The position numbers and the translations under genes were made by a program. Positions 22,975 through 35,106 of a stretch of 64,000 bases of DNA are shown piece after piece. Within the stretch, counting starts at the first letter, position 1, and every line of letters starts with the position of its first letter. The DNA is from Cinnamomum chago (taxonomy: Eukaryota > Streptophyta > Magnoliopsida > Laurales > Lauraceae). The notes beneath the pieces are model-generated. The model ran no database searches. It saw nothing but the letters and a program-made list of their open reading frames with translations, and was not told where the DNA came from. The stretch is taken from contig CP142452.1 in assembly GCA_038049695.1 (NCBI GenBank), forward strand, positions 76,969,501 to 77,033,500, read 5' to 3'.

Positions 22975-23757
22975 TTGGTCTCGGTTTTATCCATCTCGGC
23001 AATAGTGCCAGAATAGTGCCTGACATCGGCATCGTCTTTAGGTTGGTTCGGTTAACCGAGACGGGCACTGACTTTTAGTCAATCGTGATTGTACTTCCAT
23101 AGAGACTCAACCACATTACAGTGTTGAGTAATGATGATATGCATCGGATAGAGATAAAAAGTTATCATTACTTGGTGGCTACGTTTATATCGAGGTAAGA
23201 TCCGAAGAGACTCTACCTCTAAGGTCAACCAAGATAAGGTTCGATATAACTCTACTCTTAAGACATCAAGGCAAGGTCCGGTGAGACTCTACCTCCAAAA
23301 GTCAACTCTTGACCTATATATACACGAGGAGCAAATTCAGAAGAGGTACCCATACGCACATATACATACACTCAAAACTCTGTTTCTTTCTCCTACCTTT
23401 TGTTGAGTTATTGAATTAAGGATTAATTAGCGAAAGGTCCCTCGATTGGAATGTTTCCAGCCTCCAGTCCAGGCGGAATCTGTTTAAAGGCTCTGGTCCA
23501 AGCGGTTAGGATGTTTACAGCCTAAGGTCCCTCTATCCACACGGATTCATTTTTGAAGACTAATTTACCCCTGTAACCGTCGCAGCATGCAGTGGAGCCT
23601 TGAATTAATTTAAGCATCGGAGAGCCTTACGCCGAGAGCGGCCAGGGTCTCAGATCTTTTTATTCTCCTTTCCTCTTTTTTGGGCATTCATCCTTTCCGA
23701 AGAAGTTTTACACCGATATGCAAGCAATGCAAGTTCGTGAACATTTAGGCACGCACA
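22975..23757 (+). repeat. Probable gypsy-type solo LTR or LTR relic
   Basis: The block has a TATA-like TATATATAC near 23314. Farther right is a segment (about 23610-23690) with GGAGAGCC, GCCAGGGTCTC and TTCTCCTTTC. These resemble, in the same order, GGAGAGCC, GCCAGGGTCCC and TTCTCCCCTTTC in the 5' LTR at 54461-55125, so a related LTR is likely. Boundaries are approximate because no confident target duplication was found. No coding sequence accompanies it. Confidence 0.4.
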
Positions 23758-23905
23758 CTATCCATGATACGTTTTTTTAAGAGTAGGATGTCGGCAGAAC
23801 TCTTCTAGAAGAAAAGTAAGAAATTGGAATGAAATGGCAAGTTCCTAGGTGAGGGCCCATCGATTGACCTTGGATCAATTGTGTAAATAGTAAATAATGT
23901 GTTTG
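23758..23905. repeat. Right copy of the ~150-bp direct repeat
   Basis: This repeats 21826-21975 in the same orientation, with a few substitutions and short indels. Confidence 0.8.
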
Positions 23906-26206
23906 ATTTTATTTTATATAAAGAGCAATGTGCGGCCCCCACCATTGTGATTACGGTTTGCAAGTACCACGATGGTCCGGTATGGGCACAGAAGATGATA
24001 TGACGGACCCTCTGTCTGTGGTGGTTCGTTCTCCTTGCTCCGGTGGTCAGTGTAGGAGGTGGTGCTCTATATAAGCATAAAAGCATGGCTGTCAATTTTG
24101 TCTCGTCTAGGTCTAGCCTCCAAATATCGGTCACTTTAAAGGATCGGAAAGTCATTTTGGAAAAAACATAAATAATAAAAAATATAAATTTTTAATAAGC
24201 CCTATTACACCCTACCAAAAGTCCCACATTATCAACACCCCAATGAGGGATCAATCCATGCTAACTTTTAAAAAAAAGTAATGAGAAAAAAAAAAAAAAA
24301 AAAAGTCATTTGGAATAGAACAAAATAAATGGGCAAAAGAGAGTGCCTTAAAAAGACAGAAAGGACTTGTTTGGTAAAAGAAATGAGCAAAAGGGTACTA
24401 GGGCATTGGCCCTTTCCCAAGTTAAAGAGAGAAACGCAGCAACTAGCGTCAACCAATTCGACATCGGCCAAGTCAGTGTCCAACTTCACTTTCCCCCTTT
24501 TTACCCACTATAACCATCTCTGCCTTCCCTAGCAGAATGGCAGCAATGAGACTTTTTTGGCCATTTTAGCCGAAACAAAACAGATTTAACAACTATTTAT
24601 AGGAGTGGTAACCACATATCATTCAGACATGAATTTGACTTTCATCATCCACTACTCAGCCAAGCTGGATAAAAAATGTGGTGTGATCCCTCAGAAGCCG
24701 CTACCCCAAGGGCAAGTCCAATTGTTGGGGTTCACAGGGTCGTTGGCATTACTGGGAGAGAAGTCCGGCCCAATAAGAAGTTTACTTTGAGCAATCAATC
24801 TCCACCCCCATAAATGCAAAAATGCATGTAATTATGCATGATCAACGTTCTTCAATCCTACACATGCGATTGCCTGTGCAATTATCTTTATAGGGCCCTG
24901 CCTGTGCATCCCACCTTGCACACTAGTACTGCACCAGGTGGATTCTGTTGGGGCCCACCTAAGGCCCCACATATCATAAAACTGGGAGATAAAAATGTCT
25001 GTAAGCCCCCTGGTATCAAATTTCAATTCAACCCAATCCCCTTGATCCATGGCCCACAAATTTTATAGTTTTATATATAAAAACAATTGACAATCAATCC
25101 AATGGTCCAATCCAAACCGATCTTTGCAAACCCATGGGACCCAGTGACATTATGGAGGGTAAGGGTGAGGGTTTGGATGGTGCATTCGGATGAGTGCAGA
25201 GGTGAGCTGAGCCACACATGCCACCTCACACGAGAAAAACCATACAAGGTGGATGCTCATGAATATCGTCCATATTTATATAATTACAGAAGTTCAAATT
25301 TTAGACATTTTTGTACTAATCATAATCCGATGATTTCTTAGTATAAAAAAAATTAATACATTTTTTCCAAACATGGAAAAAAATTTGTATCCAAATCCAA
25401 GTAGGACAGTGCAAAGCTGAAGCTCAGTTACAGGTTCATGTCTCATATTGCTTACATGTTTCGATGATCCAGGTATGGATTCCAGGTACAAGTATAAACC
25501 AATGCAAGAATGGTACAGGGTACAGATAGTATAAACCAATTCAAGCCTGGCCAGCTAAACCCGACCAGACTAGGTTTTATCATTATAATAAACACAAAAC
25601 AATATTACTTTTTTTTTTTTTTGGGGTGCTCTGATGCGCCATGGTGCCTTGCCACTGATAAGACCACTGATCTATCAGTGGACTGCCAATGTTAAATATG
25701 CAATTTGTATCCCCAGAACTCTTCATGTGCAAAGTTGAAACATTAGTGATAGCAGCAGGGATCGCTGAAACCAGATTCTATTGAAAACATAAAATAAAAT
25801 TGATACAGAACACCTCATCATCAATCACAATTTATGTATGTTGACCATCAATATCATCCCATGTGTTGTAGGAGACCGACAAAATATTATTGGAATAAAA
25901 TTTAAGATCAATTAAGAAGACAGATAATAAAAGAGCATGAATTGAGCAAGAATTACAAGCATGAAACAGTACCAATAATGAAATTCAAAACTGATAAAAC
26001 TGTAGCAAGCACAAATCCATTCAACAATTTGAATTTCAATCCAAAATAGTTCATATCCCTGCAGATGATAGTGCAGCTCTTATCAGTCAAGGAGCACATA
26101 CGAATATAACCTTAATTAAACAAAACCACCCTTCCTATAGATAAAAATGAGAAAAAGATTAAAAGGGAAAACGGAGAAACAAAAGGAACTATGCAAATAA
26201 CCAACC
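23906..26206. other. Intergenic DNA between mobile elements and the ArfGAP gene
   Basis: No gene is supported. The stretch includes a 23-A tract (about 24282-24304) and a 15-T tract near 25608-25622. The last part before 26206 should contain the ArfGAP 3'UTR, whose end I could not place. Confidence 0.5.
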
Positions 26207-29200
26207 TTAAAGGAAGCCACCCTCGGTCCACAAGGAATCCGATTTCCCATTCTGACCTGTATTCTTCTTTGACGCACTGTGGTAAGAGCCATCATAGCCC
26301 TCATCTTTGGCATCATCCCACCCAGCCCAGCTTTCCCCACTTTGGGTGCCCTTCACAGCTTCGTTCTTATTGTCTTTCTGGTCTCCCCAGTCATCCCAAG
26401 AACTGGAAGAGCTGACAGAATCAAACTGTTTACTGGAAGAATTCCCCCCCTTGCTATCCTGCCCAAACTCCTGGTAGTATCCATTACTGTCACTGCACTG
26501 CCAATTGTCTGATTTCCAGTTGGCATCCTTGGCATACTCCTCAACCTTCTGTGAAGCCATTGCCATCACCCCCTTCATGATCCCCCAAGTCTTTACCCCA
26601 ATTTCACTGGTTTTCGTGGTGACAACATTGACAGTTTCATTTACCTTCTGATCATAGCCGCCATCTTTAACCTGTAAAGAGCATTGCAGTGTAGAGCTTC
26701 AAATTGAAGATTGAGGCATCCAAGGGCAGTTATGATTACAGAAAAAGGGAATGCATTTTCCATATCCACATATGTTAAGCTTTTGGTGCAATAGATGTTT
26801 ATTTGGGGTTAACAAGGAAAGAAAATGACAAACTGCCTAATGCACTTCCAGCTTTCATCCGTTCCACCAAATATATCAGCAATACTGTTTATTTGGGTAA
26901 CTTCAAATGCATGCATAATCTTATTTGAAATCTCCCAGGGTAAATCAGTGTGGAACATTTAATGTTGGTGCAACTCTACAACATAAAAGGCCTTCTTGAA
27001 TAAGTTGCAAACAGTTCAATTTTAGGATGAGTGCTTTTTAAGTTTTAATGAACAAACATTAACAGGAAAATGTGAAAAGGTACGACGTGACATTAAGGGC
27101 CTGTTTGTTTCATGTAATTCAATTCCTAGGAATACCAAGACTTCAGGATTCCTATGAGTGGTTAAAAATGAAGAATCAAAGGTGAAAAATCCAAAAATGG
27201 CCATCACGTAACCTCCCCTTGAATAGGAATAGAATCAAGGGAAGATGGGAAACGAATACCTAGCCATCATCCTAGTAATTTAAATCCTAGAAAAACTAAC
27301 CTCCCCTTGAATAGAAATAGAATCAAGGGAAGATGGGAAACAAATACCTAGCCATCATCCTAGCAATTTAAATCCTAGAAAAACTAAGGTCCCATTTACC
27401 TTATATCGTTCACCCCTCACCTCTTTAATAATTCCTTCAGTAGAGCTAATTTGACCATAAATTCTTTTTTTCCTTTCCTTTTTTTTTAGTTCTGGTACAA
27501 CTCACACACCCACTATCCCACTCAGAGCTACGGCCAGGTATCAAAGCCTGGTCATTTCTGTGGAAGAGGAGGTGCCTCGCCATTAAGCTAACAATGGATT
27601 GGCATGTCTTTATGTATTCAAATTCTATGCATTCGATGCAAACAAACAGGCCCTTTAGATGTAGAATAGGGACGTGTTTTGAGTAGAAATAAAGCATCTA
27701 AATTCTAAACACTTTAATCTCCCCGAGACATCCAATAAAACTGGATCTAAATAAACTTTCTTTATCTTTGCCACTATTATGTTGGACTAGAAGCTTTATT
27801 ATTATTATTATTATTATTTCTATCAGTTTAGGACCTTAAATATCTCATACACTTTTTAAGTAAATAACTAAACTGTGTTTCAAGGTCTCCTATCGAAAAG
27901 GTTGGGTTGGATAAACTATAAATAAACATAAACAGATCAGAGCCAATCCAACTCACCCACATAACAAATCTAAACAATTCACATAGAGATCTTCACAATA
28001 GTTCACTTCGACATTACCTATTTGATTATCACCTGCATCTGTTGAAATTGACACTTGCCAAAAATAAAAGAGATAAGAGGAAAATAAATAATCAAAAGCA
28101 ACAATCAATTGAGTTTTGTTAATAGGGTTTCACCATTAATAAAAAGATATTTTCATTGAAAGATAATGACAGGGTAAACAGTAAGCCTCATTAGAAGGAA
28201 AAATGTCAGATACCTTGGAAGTCAGTTCCTTTGTGCCTGCTTGGACAACATTAGCAGCAGATTGTGCAGCAGAAGCTGCAACAAGGGATAGCCGACCAAA
28301 CCCCTGGGAAAATAAGCATGTGCTAGTAAGTGTTCAGAGGATAAATCATGACTGCAAAGGCATATTGTTCACATCAAGCGATATAGTAAGACCAGTACTT
28401 CTCCAAGTAGAGACAACGACAACGACAACAACAATAAAATTAACAAAAATTAAAACATAATAATCCATCTACTTATATTTACACAGAAGTAGCACTTCTC
28501 CACCCATGAGTTTTCAACCAATAAATAAGCAGCTGATGCAAACGCATGAAGAGGGTCCCAATGGGACCCACCCTGGCCTGTGATAACAAGAATTCTAAAA
28601 GATGAATTGCACAAAAAATCAATATCATTGGTGGTGCCCATTGATGGGCATTTTTCACCATCTAATATAAGGCTTTTTTATTAGATGGTTGGATCAAAAG
28701 CACAGCCTTTATGCACCCAATTAGGGTGGATTGGACCTCATAATAAAATACATGGTTTCCATGGATATTGATCAGGGTCATTCATCTTCTGGGTTGCAAT
28801 CCCATTAAGTGGTCGCACAATGGTTTATTGATAATGGGGTCCACTAGATGACAATTTCCATCATCGTGGATGGGCTGACCCTTACGAGAATTGTTAAAAG
28901 GTACTATTCAATTTTATTATTTGAAAGTGGATGAGTAACAAAACTAAAAAATGATAGGTTTTTTTTGCTCTACATCATGTTATACAAAAGATGAAGCTAG
29001 CATAAATCCATTTTACTTTACTCCAATTATCCAAACACAATAAAAATAACTCGTCACTCATTTATTTCAACCCATTCCTATTTAACTCTATTTGCATGTT
29101 ATATATCACTCCTCGTCTATTCTCCCCTCATGCAAACAAACGTGCTCATAAGGTGAAGCTTTTTTTGGAATATTCATAAATAACAATGAGATGGCAGAGG

Positions 29201-32200
29201 AATATGGTAGGAAAGAAAGAAGATTCAAACACCAGATATAACGAACAAGTGGCAATATCGTTGATTAAATGTAAATCAGCGACAATATCTTCGCTCCTTC
29301 ATAATGAACAAAAAGAAAATAAAATAAAATAAAAAATTGGCGAGAAGGCCTTTATCGTGTGAGGGAAATTAAAAGGGTTTATTTGGTGCAGGCGACATGT
29401 AAAGTGATTTTTCCCATAAAATTCTCTAAATCTTAATTTCAACTTATTATTCATCTCCATGATCCATGCATGGCACATATTTTGAGGCCAGCTCCTCGTA
29501 AATTCAGTCCAAACAGACCACCAGCCTTTCCCACGTCATCATCTCCATCAACGGGCACCACCAATGATATATATTTAGGTGATTTGCACCTAACGTGAAA
29601 CCGAAACTGGTTCTCTAAAATATTAGACTAATGTGTAATCTTTGCTATCTTATTCTCTCCTGCAGTTACCATGTATATCCCATAAGTTTAACTCGGTAAT
29701 TTAAAAAGTCCATTCCTCCGTTCTTGCAGAAAGGGATCACATGGCTCGGTCCATTTATCGAGTGTTCTCGACAATTTGCTCATCAAAACCATATTTCTAC
29801 AGCTACGTCATCTGATCCAAATGATCCATTTTCTTCACCTTGGACAAGGCTATCTTTATTCTTTACTTCTAGATATTTCCATCTTTACTTATGTCTTAGA
29901 TATTACCAAGATAATAAAAAATCCTTCCTCTTCTAGATATTCATTAATCATCATAGATTTAGTTCTAAACATACTTTTTTCTGCATATGTGGCATTTAAT
30001 ATATTCAAATCGATCTACCTTCTATCTTAGACCTCGTCTTCATGTTCTAGAACCCCTTCATTGTCATCTTTAATGGACCTTATGTGATTGAGGTCTCTAG
30101 TTATCCTTTGAGCACGGCAAGCTCCCAATTGATAATACAAATTGTCATAGGCTTTGTGCTCAGCCTTACAGATTATTTTAGCATCACTTTTTGCTAGCTT
30201 GCACCTTTTTAAGTTTTCTGTACTTCTTGGTTTCTGCCATTACTTTAAGTCTATATTCATCAATAGCCTTGTCGATTTCTCTATTATACCAAAGTTTCCT
30301 TGTGTGTAAAACTCTTCTTTTCCATAGACTCTTCAAGTACATCTTTAGTAACCTGTTTATTAAAGCCGCCGGTTGATTCAGCACTTCATTAGAACTCACG
30401 CCCAATTCCAACTGCCTTGCCACAATAAACTTTCTTTAATTGAAGGAGAAAATTACCAGGATCGATTTCAACCATGCATTCATAGTCCTTATTCCTAATT
30501 GAACTAGGACCCAAGACATACAAGGTTATTGCAAAGATTCTTGGAAACGACATGAAGCCCTCTTAAATGGCACCATCTCGCGCCCCCCCCCCCCCCCCCC
30601 AAAAAAAAAAAAAAAAACTATGATGCCAAGACATGGCATGGATTTGGCAGGGGCAGAGATAAATTTTATACAAAAATTGAAGCATTGGATACGATACGCC
30701 ACAATACTTGGACTACTTTGAAGTATCCGGGTACCATAGGCTCCACATTTCCAGTATTGGGGCATCACTCATGCCACTTAAATTTTGAGCTATGCACAAG
30801 CTTAAATCTACAAGTCATAAGTATCCAATCATCACAGTTTTTTCGAGAAAGATGAATGTATCACTCAGAGTTAATAAGAAGGTTTCTATTCTGAACTGTC
30901 CTGTTTGAAGTCTATCTTGTGATTTCCAACAGTTGGTGAAATTCATGTGTTAATAATGTCCAAATGAAATAAAATTAGGTTAGTCCTATAAATTACTTGG
31001 TCGCGTATCCCAATCTAGTGCAATTCTAACAAGATATGGAGAAGTTACGCACTGCCAAAAAAAAAAAAAAAAACTTTTAGCGGCCAAAAAAAATGCATTT
31101 AGTTTTTGCTGATAATAGTCTCTTTTTTTTTAGTAAGAGTCCCTTCATAGTCACTTTCTTCTAGAAACTTTAGAGTTGAGTATGCTATTGTCGTTGGTTC
31201 TAAATATTTGTAAAGAAACGCATTTATGAACAGGGCTGGACATCCCAATCCTCTTGTAAATTCAAGCAGTTCCCTTTCATTCAATAAACTTGATGCCTAC
31301 CCCTTTCCCTTGGTAGGCCATCAACCTGCATAGCCAAACTTTTCCTTACAGGCAGAGTTGTCAGCCTACATTAGACATGCCCAAACCATCTCAAATGGAT
31401 TTCTCTAATTTTATCCCCTATTAATGCTGCCCATAAATGCACTGCGTAAAATAAAAAAGGAAAAAAAAAATGAAGGGGTCATTATGTTAAATATTCATGC
31501 TGCAGCCAAAACCCCAAAACACATACAAACAGTTCCGTCCGAGTACACTTAATACCTACACTCAGTTCATCACTCGTGCAAATCTGGGCATGCCACCTCA
31601 GTTTATTTCTTATGGAGGGTGGAATTAACCCCTCCCCTTGGAAACTTGGAAAAGAAAACTCCACTAAATAACAGAAAACCGTCCACTTGGAATTTTCGAA
31701 AGGAGAACTCCACTAAATAACCAAAAAAGTGAGCTCCAAGTCAACAAGATTCCTTCACTTTTCTGGTTCCTTGCAGCCCTCCTAAGAGCAGATAGCTTAA
31801 AGGTTTCGGCCCTTCAATTCCCACAGCATACATAATCATTTCCTAAGTTGCTATTAAAGTAGCCTACAGTTTGCTTCTTCAACTACATTTTCTAACAGCC
31901 ATTAAACAATAAACCAATCATTAAGGGAAAGGGTGGGTGACATGGTCAATCATATTGGCACAATTAAACTTTGTTCTATTTCAGCCACTTCGATTTAGAC
32001 ACAGGCCCAAATATGAACAGCGTCAGCACACTCAAACCCTAATTCCAACAAGTTGAGACTTTCAGCCCGTAATAGATAATTGTAGTATTCTCTGTAGTTC
32101 AAGAAAAGAACCAGTTCTCTCCTCTATAATGGTTGATTGTAAGAAGTTCATCTCTTGAACAAGGGAAATCCTTTCCAAACCAACAAACACGGACCAGTTC

Positions 32201-33737
32201 TCCATTGGTCAGCAGGAATGAATGAAAGAGAACCTTAACTGATAACTACTACATCCTCTCACCTTTGGGCTGGCTCTCCTTGAAGAGAAAGACATTCTTA
32301 AGAAGATTCACAGATTGCCTCACTCAACCATATCAGCCTGAGTCCCTGCTACTTTTACTGAACCAGGGTCACCCCTCTCCCCCAAAATATATATATATAT
32401 ATATATTCCATCTCCAAAGCCTTCTTCTATCTGGCTCTTCCATGAAGAGAAATTAAAAAACACATCGTTAAGAAGACGACTCAGATTCTCACACTCAACC
32501 ATACCAACCTCCTGAAGACATTCCTTAAAAAAAATAAAGTTCTGCAAAATCTCAACTCCTCAAACTTCCACTTGTCGACAAATTAACTACTATTTTTTAT
32601 AGGATGCTACATAAAAAAAGGAAACATGGACTCCAAATGTATATCCATCTTCCAATGACTCAACCCTAATCTATCTGCACCACATCATCCCCTCATAAAT
32701 AGCGTCTGTGTATGATACAACAAAAAATAGCAAGTAATCCAATCTTACTTCTTTTTTTTTTAATTAGTACACAGTCCAATTCAATTCAATGTAAAATTGG
32801 GACTGTATCCAATATTAAAGATAGATAGTTTCTAAAATCAAACCTCCAAAATAATGTACATGTAACCTGCACAATCATTCAAATCAATTGCATTTTGCAG
32901 AAGTAAATCTCATAAACCATTCCAAATCCTCACCTGAGAGACAACCGAAACCGTGTCCCGAAGAACATCCCCCTGAGCATTACTCCCCTGAGACGATGGA
33001 GGAGGTGTGGATCCAAACCCCACATACTTCCCCCCTTGAGAAGGTGGGATCCCATCTGGTTTTGACTCGTTCTCTGCCATCTTCCTTGAGAAGAAGCTCT
33101 CCTTATTCGCAGCGGACGCCTCCAGCTGCGACCGAGTATACATGTCCTCAGTAGATCTAGACCTCACAGGCGCACCCCTCGCGCCCCCAGACCCGCCCCT
33201 GACATCCCCCGCCGATTGGTTCCGCCTGATATCAGATCGCGCAATATCCTCGCTATCCCAGCTATCCCACCCTCCGTTCCCCGCGTATTTCTCATAATTC
33301 CCGTTCCTTCCACTTCCACCGCTGCTCTGGCCGAGGGGCGGCTTCCGGGCAGCATCCTTGACGACCGGAGGGTCCCGCCAGGGGCGGCCCTCGGCAAGCG
33401 CCTGGATGCGGTCGCGATATACCGCGGCAGCATTAGTGTTGTACTTAGCTACGATGTCGGTCTCCTTGGCGATGCCGTATTGGGCAAAGAAGGCGTTGAG
33501 GGCCTCGTTACCGCCGGCTTCCATTTTCTTGAGCTGGATCTCGGACCAGGAGTCCATGGTGACGGATCGGACAAAGGAGATGTGGACGCCGAGGCCACGG
33601 TGCTTGCCGGAGCATTCCAGGCACATGAAGACGCCTAAGGACACCGACGCCCACTGAGGATTCTTCTGCGAGCAATCGACGCAGACCTTGTTCCCGGGCT
33701 GCGATTGCAGATCTCGGAGGCGTCTCGAGGCCGCCAT
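26207..33737 (-). CDS. AGD7: ARF GTPase-activating protein, AGD6/AGD7 type, 452 aa, three coding exons
   Basis: Coding exons are 33737-32934, 28303-28214 and 26671-26207 on the minus strand, all phase 0 with GT-AG introns; together 1359 nt. The ArfGAP domain fills about residues 1-120. It has the zinc finger C19-x2-C22-x16-C39-x2-C42 followed by GKHRGLG with the arginine finger at R47. The small middle exon encodes [20 protein letters not shown], and the last begins [17 protein letters not shown]; both are hallmarks of the plant AGD6/AGD7 (ARFGAP1-like) subgroup. The C-terminal third is rich in Ser, Gly and Trp-Asp ([15 protein letters not shown]). Family members stimulate GTP hydrolysis on ARF GTPases in COPI vesicle traffic at the Golgi. 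The frame is intact. AGD6 and AGD7 cannot be told apart here. Confidence 0.94.
27096..27654. mobile_element. PIF/Harbinger Tourist-like MITE, 559 bp with nested SINE
   Basis: Inverted ends AGGGCCTGTTTGTTT and AAACAAACAGGCCCT are flanked by TTA at 27093-27095 and 27655-27657. Inside is an 88-bp tandem duplication (27212-27299 and 27300-27386). A SINE-like insertion at about 27465-27602 lengthens it. No coding capacity. Confidence 0.85.
27465..27602 (-). mobile_element. tRNA-derived SINE (minus strand), nested in the MITE
   Basis: Read on the minus strand it starts near GTTAGCTTAATGGCGAGGC, which resembles a tRNA-type box A. It passes CACCTCC and ends GTTGTACCAGAACT followed by an A-rich tail. 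The copy at 53020-53165 shares GTTAGCT, CACCTCC and TTGTACCAGA in the same order. Target duplication unclear. Confidence 0.6.
29700..30430 (-). pseudogene. RTE-clade LINE fragment (region between endonuclease and reverse transcriptase)
   Basis: On the minus strand 30423-30184 encodes a Lys-rich segment with [19 protein letters not shown], like the linker after the RTE endonuclease. The reading continues in another frame with [15 protein letters not shown] (about 30110-30065), again typical of RTE proteins, and then decays with many stops. It is an old inactive fragment in the ArfGAP intron; limits are approximate. Confidence 0.65.
30583..30617. repeat. C18 run joined directly to an A17 run
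   Basis: Eighteen C residues (30583-30600) are followed at once by seventeen A residues (30601-30617). Such a junction is rare and could be an old poly-tract or an assembly artefact. Confidence 0.9.
31290..31440 (-). pseudogene. RTE LINE C-terminal fragment
   Basis: The minus strand reads [16 protein letters not shown], a stop, and then [20 protein letters not shown]. This matches the C-terminal tail of RTE reverse transcriptases and the plus-strand copy at 10182-10561. It is a separate decayed copy from 29700-30430, because the order of parts does not fit one element. Confidence 0.6.
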
Positions 33738-34110
33738 CGACGGATCCCGATCGGAAATACTAGTAGGAAGACCGGAACTGAACGGATCTTGTTCGGCCGG
33801 AGGCGGAGCCGACCGAGATCAAACAGATCTGGATCGGCCAAGGTGTTGTAGATTGAGATCGAACGGGTTTGGATCGTCTGGAGGCGTTTCAGATCGAGAT
33901 CGGGCGGATCTGTATCGACCGAGATCGAATAGATCTGGTTTGCAGATAAATAAGACAGAAGAAGAAGAAGAAAACCCTAGGGTTTGAGATGAAGGGAAGG
34001 GGGTTTTAGAGAGAGAGAGGGCCTTATTTTTTTGAGTGTATGAAGATGGGAAAGAGGCCCTCTCCTCCTTTTTTTTTCTTCTTCTTCTTCTCGGGATCTA
34101 GTGCGGGGCA
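33738..34110 (-). promoter_or_regulatory. ArfGAP leader and promoter region with palindromic telo-box
   Basis: Upstream of the start codon is a GC-rich leader with repeated GATCGAGATCG, CGGATCTG and GGATCG words (about 33740-33935). Next is AAACCCTAGGGTTT at 33972-33985, two telo-boxes back to back, and then GA/TC-rich tracts at about 34008-34020 and 34070-34095. Telo-boxes are common near start sites of broadly expressed plant genes. No clear TATA box was found. Confidence 0.5.
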
Positions 34111-34231
34111 CCGACAGCTTTTTATGGTGGAATGAATCTGGATTCCCGTCAGCGGAAGTTCCTCGCAGTGAGTGAACAGCAAATTTGGATTTTAAAGTAG
34201 GACAGGTGGAATTGGACGGTGGGAGATCCAT

Positions 34232-35101
34232 CTTGAGTCAGTGGGACTACTGAATCTTTGGAAGATTATTAGGAAAGGATCTGATCAATTGAACATGGCC
34301 CACTGATGATTCAAGACTTCAAAAATGACAGGCCAGCGTATAAGTTTTGGCTTAGCCTTGCACGTCTTAAATTAGAGAACTGACTAACATCCATTCAAGT
34401 TTTTTCTTGGATATTACTTGGAACATATGAGGAAGGTGATTTTGATGAAGGTGCATTTTATCTGCCTCTTCTTCCATGATTATTGACGGAATAATGGATG
34501 GGGGGATTTAAGTCATGTTTTACGGTGATTTGATGCCTCATTCGCTCGCGTGGCAGCCCCCGATTCATTAAATGGGGGGATTTGGATTCCTATCCTAAGT
34601 TTTAAGTCTATATTATATGGTATGAGAGTCTGCCAATGAAGGAAAGTGAGGAACTGTCTAAAAATTGAAGAAAATGACATCATTTATATAGATAAAAAAA
34701 GTGAGGAATCATTAGTTCATTACTAAGAATGCTTACAAAACATGTTGTGAAATTCACTATGTCTGAGAATTCTAAACCATCGCCTTCTAAAATTTTCAAA
34801 ATCTTCACGTGATAGAAGAAATCTTAAAAATCAAATCGAGTAAAAATGAAAAAAGCTAAAACAATCTTTAAAATGCTCCAAATTCTAGCATTCCAGCAAC
34901 TTAATCGAATTTAGCAAATTCCAATGATAGAATTTATGACTGCAATTTGAGGGCATTTGAAATTCTTTTTATAAAGAGACCAAAATTTATGTTAGACCTA
35001 GGCTTTATTACATTAGGTCAGCCAGAGTATCTTAACAAAACATAAGTGCATCACAAGATTAGTTGATAGAGAAAATGGTCCTACCAATTAAATATGGAGT
35101 T
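34232..35101. other. Intergenic DNA between ArfGAP promoter and LTR element
   Basis: AT-rich sequence with no supported gene or repeat boundary. Confidence 0.5.
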
Positions 35102-35106
35102 AGTAA

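Larger units (their letters stand above)
26672..28213 (-). other. Second ArfGAP intron, 1.5 kb
   Basis: The donor is GTATC at 28213 and the acceptor TTTACAG at 26672. It contains a Tourist-like MITE that itself carries a SINE; both are annotated separately. Nothing else is recognised. Confidence 0.85.
28304..32933 (-). other. First ArfGAP intron, 4.6 kb
   Basis: The donor GTGAGG (32933-32928) and acceptor CCCAG (28308-28304) bound it. It holds two minus-strand RTE LINE fragments, a C-run/A-run junction at 30583-30617, an (AT)n run at about 32387-32406 and an inverted repeat pair (about 28618-28648 and 29537-29572). No gene is supported within it. Confidence 0.85.

Noticed and set aside
23040..23760. 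Assigning exact ends to the LTR-like block
   Set aside because: Several TG and CA choices exist and none gave a matching 5-bp duplication, so only an approximate block is reported.
25605..25695. Possible poly-A retroposon at a T-tract
   Set aside because: A T-run adjoins a short unique stretch, but no flanking duplication or shared SINE words were found.
33216..33657. Plus-strand ORFs of 99-140 codons over the ArfGAP exon
   Set aside because: They are shadows of the GC-rich ArfGAP coding exon on the other strand.
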